A DNA stretch of 64,000 nt from Polytrichum commune (lineage: Eukaryota > Streptophyta > Polytrichopsida > Polytrichales > Polytrichaceae): contig OX485806.1 of NCBI GenBank assembly GCA_950295325.1, positions 37,384,001-37,448,000 of the forward strand, in the 5' to 3' direction. The notes beneath the pieces are model-generated. The model was not told the origin of the DNA and made no database searches. It worked only from the letters and a program-made list of their open reading frames with translations. Made by a program: the position numbers and the translations under genes. How positions within the stretch are numbered: position 1 is the first letter of the stretch; the number at the start of each line of letters is the position of its first letter. Below are positions 55,286 through 64,000 of this stretch, piece after piece.

Positions 55286-58248
55286 AACATAAATTTTGGG
55301 GTGCCTATTCTTAACTACAAAACATGCATGTACATGAGGTGCATGTTCACCTTGTGAAGTCATTTCAATCCCTAAAGCCTCAAATATACCCTTTCCACAT
55401 AATAAACATGTGTTGTATATTTACTAGGAAATGAAGGGTGCAAGGCTAGAAAGTAAACACTTTGTGCAACCTTCTTGATGATATCAATTCATCAATCACA
55501 TCCACAAAGTTTGTGTCTTCAAACAACTTGGTGAACTCCATGTAAGCATTATTCCTAGTTTAAAGTTGAAGAATTTTCTCGTAAATCAAGATAACATTGC
55601 TTTGGGTTGAAACACTCAATGTGTTTGAGCACGCATAGGTTTATGATGTGTCAAACAATTGAGGGTTAAATATGACCATTTCAAAAAGGACTGGACAAAT
55701 AATTGTTCATTAAAAATATCGTGACATCAATTTAGGAATTTATGAATGAATGATTTTATAGAATATAAAATCTCGTTAATCTTCATTCAATCGTGATATT
55801 ATGTGCAAGTTGCATTGATTATGTTTATATTGAATAAAAACAAACTTGGAACTTTTGAGGGTCCAAGCCATGCATAAGTAGCATGGGTGTCTTCTATAGA
55901 CATTCATTTGTAGTTTTGGTTATAGCTAAAAGTTATACTTGAACATGGGATCAAAAAAATTGTGTTCCCTTTGCATTTAGCTGATGGGAAATGTCCACCC
56001 ATGCCACACAGATTTTGAACACCATTGTAATGTAGAAGATAGCCCCTTACCAAAAACAAAATCCATCGTTCCTCGTGAGTAGATACACATGCCATCTATT
56101 ATAATGATCCATGAAGTCTTATAAAGCAAGGACTCAATCCCCATTTTTAAAGGTATCCACCATACTTACCACTTCCTACACATGTGTCAGTGACCTAAAA
56201 AACAAATAGAGTAGAAAATATAATTCTTTTGCTTTTATTTGGAGGCTACAGAACTCAAGAAACTCTTGAGTTCATTTAATGCATTTGCTCATATTTGAGG
56301 AGTATACAAGTGGTGAGAGAAGAAAAAATGCCTAGATAAGATTTGTGTGCATTAGTGACAAAGAAAATGACAAAAATTAATAATGATAAATAAAGATCAC
56401 TATGTAAATATGGAACATGTTATCACCTAAAACTCAAAGAGAAGCCTTCTAAGACTCTTTGTATACACTAAAACTGGATGAATCCACCTCAAATTTCTCC
56501 CAGTTATCCTTCTATTCATTTCAATTAACTCCATTGCCACAAAATAATTTAAGAAAACTCTAGTTCATTTGCAGCCCCATCTACTCTTCCAAAACTCAAT
56601 TGGACAAACATTCATATGGGACATAAAGGATTAAAAAATGTTCACAAGTTGAAGTTATAATCAAAGATATTGGAACATGGTGTTAATATGCACCAAGACA
56701 TATCTTAGAAACATCGCATAGCAAGTCCACACTTTGGTTACAAAATGTGAGTATTGAGAAAATGTGTTTTCAATAATTGGACTGATTGTATTTATTGTAA
56801 GATTTTATTTTTTTACAAAAAGACACTCACATTCTCGTACATGTTGAATGTCCTACCAAACATGATAATGCTCAACCAACAAAACATCGGGAGATCATGT
56901 AAAAAGTCAAATTTATATTACTAAAATACTCGATACATGAAATTTGGATGGAGGGGCTAAATACACGTCCAACTACACAATTTGTATGACCCTCACCAAG
57001 TCTAACAAAACTTGTCATTCATGCTCCTAGGTTTTGTGCTTCATTTTTATGTCAAGAACATATGTAAAATGACACTCATAACTACTCAAAATATTAAGTA
57101 TGTATTTGCAAATTGCATTCAAGGACACCCAAAATGTGAAATTCTAAGCTAAAGCTACAATAACATCCAGGATTTTAACAAAATTTTGAGAAATGTACTA
57201 CAAGATTGAGTTAATTTTAGATAAGATAATTTTTAGCACAATTTCACTAAAAATGAAAGTATGTAGCTCAAAAGCCGCGTCTTTGTGCAAGAACATGCAT
57301 GGCTAAGGTCTCTTAAATGCTTAGGGGGAAAATGCCAAGTGGATTGGCAAAGTCCATTGTCCGACTGTATTTGTGTTTTTGTTGCTTTGTTAGGTCTCCT
57401 AGATGATTTGGTTTGGCCAACGCATTGAATATTAGTCATAAGACCCAAAAATTGCACAAAATTAAATAATCAACCACATTGAATTTCTAGAAACATTTAA
57501 TGTGACGCATGCCAATTTTCTACTATAAATTTAGCACGGGTTGAAAATTATTATGGTTCACATTAATTCTCAGTATGAGAATTAGCATGGGCTCTAGAAA
57601 TGACCCTGGCCCAAAATATTAGGAGTAATTAGTGTAGTTTGTCCAAAATCATGGTTGACATGATTGACATATGAACAAATCGCACAAGTCCTCACAGAGT
57701 ATGATAAACCCCAAGGAAATCTTACGTTGGCCAAGAACCTTCACAAATCCTAATTGTCCATTTTACTTCAATCAATAAAGAGATACTTGGTCACATCTCC
57801 TATGAACATGTAATAACCAACGCCTAAAAGGACTAAATAACACATACTCACTAATTGTTACTAAACTACACATTTACCACTCAAAAATGCACATGCCTAA
57901 CCAAACTCAAGCGTAATATCACATGTACAATAAGAGTCCCCATAGGTAAGCGTAATTCCCCTTCCTCCAATACAAATCTCATAATCAAATTAATGGCTCT
58001 TAGCTTCTACCATGATAGATACATCAACAAAGCAATTCAAAAGAAACACACAAAATACAACCTTTGATCACAAACACTTAGAGGTGTGGGAGAAATGCAA
58101 ATCCCCTCCTAATAATGACTACGGGACTTAGAGGATTCATATGCAATACATCCATGTAAGAACTCAAAGACCACCACATCCCACCAACACAAATCAACAA
58201 ACAAATCAAAGATATGCACACAACATTCACATAATACCTCACGCATTT
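55286..58248. other. Intergenic DNA, nothing recognised
   Basis: About 3 kb of AT-rich sequence without an open frame of note, repeat match or RNA-like signal. Confidence 0.4.
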
Positions 58249-58638
58249 AATCCTAAATAGTGTATTTAGTGGCACCAATCCCTATTCGTCTTGCTCAATA
58301 TCAATTGTAAACCATTTGAGTAGTGCCGCCAACACTAAATATAAGCATAACTTTATTTGTCATTCCTTGCAAGAAAATTTGGGCATTTTAGATTGACAAT
58401 GTTGCAGTCACTTACTAAGCGATTTTTCACCCAAATTTCAATCATTCATGACAATTTTCATCACTTAAACGTTAAGATGGATATTCTACCAAACTTTGTT
58501 TCATAATTGAGATTTGGATGAATTAAAAGTAAGTTGGGATAACAATACTTCTCAACAAATTCATAAGAAATGTCATTAGAAGAGATACCACAATAACATA
58601 AAATACCATATGACGCTAAATACAATATTTAGTGTAGT
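58249..58638. mobile_element. ACTAAATA-family TIR element, ~390 bp, reversed
   Basis: The ends read AGTGTATTTAGTGGCACC (left) and GACGCTAAATACAATATTTA (right). The interior words CACTTACTAAGCGATTTTTC and AGACGAATAGGG-type blocks align in reverse with 30785-31034. Non-coding. Confidence 0.65.
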
Positions 58639-59295
58639 AATCTCATTTTGAGCCCACATCTCAAAAGGGAGGCACTATACCTTATTTCACCCAAATACAC
58701 TATAGGGAGGTTATATGACTAACGTGCCCACATTCACGTCAGTGTAAATTGCATTGATGTCCATTATTCTTTTTTTCTTTTTTCTTTTTGGGTCCCTTGA
58801 TCAAAACAAAATTATTAGTACTAAGTACCCCTCTCCTATGCCAAACATATTTAGCATAATGTGAACAAACTAGGGGTCCACATCATTGACCGAAATGAAG
58901 TGGTTTAAGGTCACATGGCTCAATTGCAAACTTGTGATTGCATTGTGGTGCAAAGGATAAGTCTTCTTGAAAGAAGGTTTCTGTCATATATGTGTGGCAC
59001 ACAACAACCTATTATGGGGCCATTGTGGGCACTTCCAACTCCACATTCAATATGGTTTGTCTAATGGGATTGGGAATTATCTATCAACAACTCATATTAT
59101 GGTAGGAAGTTTCACCCCACCTATGACATTTACTAATGTTTGAAGAGTGTTCACGTAGTGTTCAGAACCCCTAATTTTGGTGGATTGAAGCGGTGGTGTT
59201 TGTATTTTTACCAAAGAGCGTTGACATAAAATTGAACTCCTTATCAAACGGTGATGAAGCCAGTCTCATGGCCACAAGTGTTTGTTATTGGAAAT
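58639..59295. other. Intergenic DNA, nothing recognised
   Basis: A T-rich tract lies near 58769-58790. No gene. Confidence 0.35.
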
Positions 59296-59802
59296 GCTCA
59301 CAATGGGCCACAAGGGCTTTATATTGAGAGTCGGCCCACTTCTCCTAAAGCTTGCGTGGCGGGTGACATGGCGGCGTTTTGGAGGGAAAAAAGTGGGCTG
59401 AAGGCAAAAAAATGGGTCGAGGGTTTATGGAGACCCACTTCGCATCTACGGCCCACTTCACCCAACTTCCGTCATATAGTCATTTATGACTTTATGACTT
59501 TATGGTTTTATGACTTTATGACTTTATGACTTTAGTTCAAGCAAGGGCATAATTCATTTTAAGACAAAGTGGGCCGTGGATTGGGCCTTACAATATAAAG
59601 TCCCTAGGCCCATTTGGAAGGCCCACTTTAAAGTATAATTTCCAATTTGGGCCCTACAAGTGGGCCTATGGACTTTATATTGCAAGGCCCACTCAACGGC
59701 CCACTTTGTAAAGTAGGGCTAAAGTTAAGGCCCACTTCAAGTCCAAGTGGGCTCTACTCCAAATGGGCCGGCCGCCAAATGGGCCCTAATATAAAGTGGC
59801 CC
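59296..59802. mobile_element. Inverted, end-truncated copy of the GTGGGCC-rich MITE
   Basis: Aligns in reverse with 39382-39922 over most of its length. The intact end finishes TAATATAAAGTGGCCC and is followed by TTA. The other terminus (about 90 bp) is missing. The TTTATGACTT decamer is repeated about five or six times here (59488-59530) against about two in the other copy. Confidence 0.82.
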
Positions 59803-60339
59803 TTACTACTCATCTAAAAGCCACTTAAAAGCATGTTTACACTTCTAACCATGGGCCATGACCATTGCTTTCTAAACTCTCTTACTGGTTGAGGAATGAG
59901 TGGCGGTCCCACTTTGTTTTACACAAGGTCACCAAAAACAACAACGACTCTATTAAAAAAAATGGATGAGAAAGCAACATGAATCCCCCTACACATCCCC
60001 AAATTGGATAATGTTTGATGATCACCCAAATTTTGTGGGCAAGAAACCCAAATAGGTTGTGTCAGTAGTTCATGAAATGCATTTTTAGTATATCCTATCT
60101 CTAGTAAACATGTTTTAACACAACTATTCTTAGTAATTTATTTTCCAATTTACATTGTCATGTGCCCAAGACTTTTAGAAAACGATTCAAAACCAGTTGT
60201 GGTCATGGATTCGAACCACCGACCATGACCACATGATACCCTAAATCATTTTTTCTCACATCCTTTTGATCATGTGAGTTAATGGCCCCTCCGTATAGAT
60301 GTCCGGTTGTTAAGAAGAGTGATCACATAAGACCCATGC
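59803..60339. other. Intergenic DNA with a short hairpin
   Basis: At 60198-60233 TGTGGTCATGG and its exact complement CCATGACCACA pair around a 14-nt loop. Near 59830-59890 words such as CCATGGGCCATGACCATTGC resemble the GGGCCACTTCACACA MITE family. No gene. Confidence 0.45.
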
Positions 60340-61129
60340 CAATAAACAGGGAGAATCAACCTCTAGTTACAAATGAACCAGTTGAGTTTGAGAAATAACC
60401 GGTTGAAGTTCAAGACTTCAAGAGAATCACCCATCTTCTAGAAGATTCCATAGAATATACTCTAAGTTAATAAAGAAAACCCCGGAAGATCACAACATGT
60501 AATTGGTTGGGCTTGGAAACACTAGGATTTTGACCAATATATATACCCCAAAATCTCCCCCCACACCACCGGCCCATGTAGTTGTAATTACCTTAGCTAG
60601 CTCGGTTGATTGTATCGATTGAAGTCTTCGACGTCATTGGGGAGACGTCACTTTTAGTTAGTACTCGATTTCCTTCCTGACAACTCCATGCATTAAACTC
60701 CACCGCCTTCAATGCCGTTCCTATTCACCCCCCAAGGTAAAAAGGAAGGAAAAACTGACACCCAATTCTACCACAATCTTTATTCCTATATATCCGGAAT
60801 GGCCGGTTTTTGCACACTTATTAGCCCTTTTTAAAAGGACAAATACGGGTCAAAGAGACCCAATATATGTAGTGTGTAGGGGACCTAATTGGAATGCATT
60901 GCCCGGGAAGTGTTTGGTTATATATAGTCGGTCAAGTTCCATGTGATTCTAAATCCAACCGGTTACATGTTGGCATCTTTCGTTTTCGCTTACATTCATT
61001 TGAGGTATATTCTTCTATAGATTCCTCTATAATGATCGGTAATTCTCCTCGAATCTCCAACTTCAACCGGTTATTTCTCACACTCAACCGGTTCATCTCT
61101 AGTTAAACGCCGGTTCTCCCCAAGCATTG
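60340..61129. mobile_element. Foldback element with ~200-bp arms rich in AACCGGTT
   Basis: The left arm (about 60340-60545) and right arm (about 60905-61129) are inverted copies, each with two or more AACCGGTT words and a CTAGAAGATTCCATAGA-type block. The outer end reads CAATG then GGGGAGAACCGGCG on the minus strand. The ~350-bp centre has no recognisable coding sequence. Long arms without a transposase suggest a foldback or Mutator-type non-autonomous element. The superfamily is not settled. Confidence 0.78.
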
Positions 61130-61249
61130 TTGGAATGCATCAACAACAATGTTGCGAGGTGAGCAAGAGGGTATCAAGATACATGGGTTTCAAACGGTTT
61201 TTTTTTTTTTTTGTTTATTTCTTTTTCATTTTTTATTTATCTCTCTATG

Positions 61250-61440
61250 CACCCACTTCTCATAGGATTTGAAAGACGCAATTAGTGTGACATAATTAGA
61301 AAATCAAAATCGTGTCCATAGCCACTTTCCTCATAAGTTTCAAAGCTCATATGAATGTCCTATTCATTGTAGAAGTGACGATTCTTGGAGTCCATAAATG
61401 TTCATATAGGGACACCCCCTCCCCCAATATTGTGGTGATT
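61250..61440 (-). repeat. Interspersed repeat 'E', reversed partial copy
   Basis: On the minus strand CACTTCTCATAGGAT, GTGACATAATTAGAAAAT and GCCACTTTCCTCATAAG are complements of the repeat E end blocks. Confidence 0.6.
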
Positions 61441-61999
61441 GTTACATCTGGAATGGTTAAATGGATTTGAGCATGTAGTGCTTGAAGAAAACTTGTCCAT
61501 TACAATCAATTGTTTTGACTTGGCCATTGCGACTCGTGGCAAGAAAATGAATCATTTAATCATTTTGGTTGTCAACCAGAGGGTTTTAGTTGGCAATTGT
61601 CTAGAATTGCAACCAGAAACCTTCAGTTGACAACCAAACTTATATTTTTATTTATTTTCTCGCCACGAGTCCCAGTGGGCAAGTTATAGTGGATGGTTGT
61701 AATGGGCGAGTTCTCGTCTAGTGTAGTCTAGTTTTGGTGTCATGGTTCTTGGATTCACACCCAACTGCACATCACTCAACTTCAAGTGTCCGTTTAAAAC
61801 CAAACTCCAAATCAAGTATATCTACCATATTGCATATGAGCGTACCTCTCATCCATCCAACATAAAAACCTGACCCCCTATAGCTTTGTGGTTGACCCAT
61901 CTCCAATAAGTTGGACAAAACTAATTTGGGGGTTGTTAAGCTAATGGTGATGTTATATCAACTTCAGAAAGAAACCTCCGAGTTGCATATTATTTTTGG
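61441..61999. other. Intergenic DNA, nothing definite
   Basis: Around 61735-61790 a fragment like repeat E or F on the minus strand (GTTCTTGGATTCACACCC) is visible. No gene. Confidence 0.35.
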
Positions 62000-62148
62000 G
62001 CTTTTATGTTGGATGAAGGAAAGGTTTGCTTGTATGCAAGAAATCCTCTTGCATGGGAGGTGCAACCTTCTCTATTGCATCTCCCTTTGGAGCAGAGGAA
62101 ATTATCGCACATGAGGCGAACCTCTCATTCATCCAACATAAAACCCCT
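62000..62148. repeat. Short inverted-repeat element, ~149 bp
   Basis: GCTTTTATGTTGGATGAAGG (left) and the right segment ending ATTCATCCAACATAAAACCC are inverted over about 35 bp. Related words recur at 61850-61875 and 62295-62315. Probably a small MITE. Confidence 0.6.
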
Positions 62149-63164
62149 GAAATAGGATACAACCCGGAGGTTGCTTTTATTGTATGATTTGAAACCATTA
62201 TCTAGTTTTAAAGACCCCGCATTACTCCACTCAAGGTAATTTGAGATGATTTGGCAACAAACCTATAGGGAGGACTAGTTTATTATTATTATTATGTTGG
62301 ATGGATGATAGGGATGCTCCATTTGGAACTTTGGGAACCCTTTGGGAACCTTCAAAATCCCACACAAATGCTCTCATACAACTGGATGAACAATCAACCC
62401 CTTCATCTTACAAACATTTATTTTTCATCCGTTGAAATTTCATCTGTCGGAATTTTTTTCGAGGGACTTGAGAAGTTTCGTAGACCGTAGGATGGGGCGC
62501 CGTGAATGGATGGCTTGGATGTGGTGTGCCCACAAAACCACACCCTCCATTCACAACACCTCAGTGACATGGGGATGGAGGGTGCTGATCTATAGCCTAG
62601 AGGGTATTGCCATGTATGGGCTTATCTTGTTACTTGCACGTTGGGTTGTCGAGGGTTTTAGGTAGAGTTTTAGGGTTTAGGCCCATTGAACTTTGTTGCC
62701 ACTTCTATTGGGTTGAGATTTGAAGTGGCCAAGATTTAGATTGTGTCCGAGTGAATTTGGTGGAGGTTTGAGAGAGGGAACAATGGTTGGCAATGAACCT
62801 TTGTGTCCTCTTCAAAACACTTTAGACTACCGGCATAAGGTTAATGGTCTATTCAGGTTTGTTGTAGCATTGTTTATTAAGTTTACATGGCCCTTCTAAT
62901 ACCAATATTCTCAATTCTTTTGTGTTATTTGGAGGGCTCAAGCAACATTTATTCGCACCACAACATTTTTTGTATATCTAAAACATGATAAGAATATAAA
63001 TTAATGAAATATATAATGTCGATAAACAAAATAAACACCTTGTATATAGTTAACTCTTCCATCTAAATGGGGCAGCGGTAACATCGTTTCAGTTGAATTG
63101 TCATGATAAAAATGATGCTATGTAAAGAGATCATAGAAAGTCACGACTATTGTGTGGTTCATTT
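62149..63164. other. Intergenic DNA, nothing recognised
   Basis: Two short overlapping frames (62305-62665) have no recognised motif. No RNA-like signal. Confidence 0.35.
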
Positions 63165-63321
63165 CATAACATTACTCAACATAACATAACATGATGAGTT
63201 GTGTTCATGGGCCCAGTAGTAGAGTCGAGAATAAAGGCTCCAAATGACAGAATCCCAATGCTTCATATCAAATTTGAAGTCAGGGCAACTGAACACGACT
63301 CATCAGTTGAGTAATGTTATG
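63165..63321. mobile_element. MITE, 157 bp, TIR CATAACATTACTCA, copy 2
   Basis: Same termini and interior blocks as 28085-28229 (GTGTTCATGGGCCCA, CGAGAATAAAG). The left subterminal part has an additional ACATAACATAAC stretch that probably arose by local duplication. Confidence 0.82.
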
Positions 63322-63442
63322 TCCTCTTGTGACCATGGCTAATAAATAAAAATGCCAACAAGCCCTTCATCATTCTTGCAAATTAAACCAACTTTTCTTT
63401 TATGAAGCTACAATAACTTGGTTTTATGAGACTTTTTGACTA

Positions 63443-63620
63443 AGGGCCGTCTTACACATGACCAAGGGCGGTGAGAATTTAAAATAAAAATAAATTGTTG
63501 CATTTTAGGATTTCTCATGGTCATGGTTGGTTGTCCAAAGTTCATGACTATAAGAAATCCACATCACTTTCGGAAAGCCTTGGTCACAGGACATAGTGTG
63601 AAGCGGACTCAGATTGGGAT
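63443..63620. mobile_element. Diverged short copy of the GGGCCACTTCACACA MITE family
   Basis: The left end after TAA reads GGGCCGTCTTACACATGACC. The right side has CATAGTGTGAAGCGGACTC in inverted agreement. Much shorter than 36743-37243 and without a clean duplication at the right end. Confidence 0.45.
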
Positions 63621-64000
63621 ATAGTGTTCTTCATGAGAGAGAAGATTAGACAAGAAGATATTTTTTGTTGAAAATACATTTGACTAGACAATACACTCTT
63701 AGAAAACACGTTAATTCTTTTAAAATATAAATTTATTTTTGACATCGTCGCCTTATTTTATGGTTGGGACGACATGTTTAGGTTCTCTCGCTGCAAAATT
63801 TGGGTGACCACCTAGCATTATTATTTTCTAGGCATGCAAAATTCCATGGCACATTCTAATCCACTTTTTGACATGTCCGCCTATGGTCACTTATGTTTTT
63901 GATGACTTGATGTGCAATGAAGTGATACCCACCATGCATTTCTCAACCAACGACAAATTTTAGAAAGCGTTGGTCATGATCATCGGTCACTACTATAAGC

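Overview
The window looks like nuclear DNA from a land plant with a large, repeat-rich, AT-rich genome. It holds one clear intact protein gene in 64 kb. That gene has nine exons with GT-AG introns of 111-948 nt and encodes a two-domain family-2-type glycosyltransferase like those of plants. The rest is mostly short non-autonomous DNA transposons, decayed autonomous elements, tandem repeats and simple repeats. Sparse genes and few coding LTR elements would fit a seed-free plant (fern, lycophyte or bryophyte), but the sequence alone does not settle the species.

Layout. 0-19.4 kb: repeats, including a decayed Tc1-type transposase (minus strand, 2055-3081), several terminal-inverted-repeat (TIR) elements (3.4-4.4, 6.1-6.6, 13.3-13.9 kb), tandem arrays (8.46-9.47 and 14.0-15.2 kb) and a 5S-rRNA-like repeat (18.1 kb). 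19.4-27.0 kb: the gene island, with a long purine- or pyrimidine-rich leader (19.4-21.3 kb), the coding exons (21292-26522) and a 3' region with an AATAAA. 27.2-28.0 kb: a three-unit degenerate tandem repeat. 28-48 kb: interspersed repeats, with a tRNA-derived SINE and a second 5S-like repeat side by side at 29.6-30.0 kb, TAA-flanked MITEs at 36.7 and 39.4 kb, and foldback elements rich in AACCGGTT. 48.1-51.7 kb: a decayed non-LTR retrotransposon on the minus strand with recognisable reverse transcriptase and RNase H motifs, interrupted by two short elements that share the terminus CACGGG and have perfect 8-bp target duplications. 52-64 kb: further MITE copies and one unidentified 180-codon open frame (54062-54604).

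How the parts relate. The repeats are layered. Two elements sit inside the retrotransposon, a TAA-flanked MITE sits inside an interspersed repeat whose unoccupied counterpart is elsewhere in the window, and another TAA-flanked MITE abuts a foldback arm. This gives a relative order of insertion. Both transposable-element pseudogenes contain many stop codons. In the Tc1-type copy several fall where family members have tryptophan, as expected if methylated cytosines decayed. I found no CRISPR array, rRNA operon, intact tRNA gene or prokaryotic-type operon.
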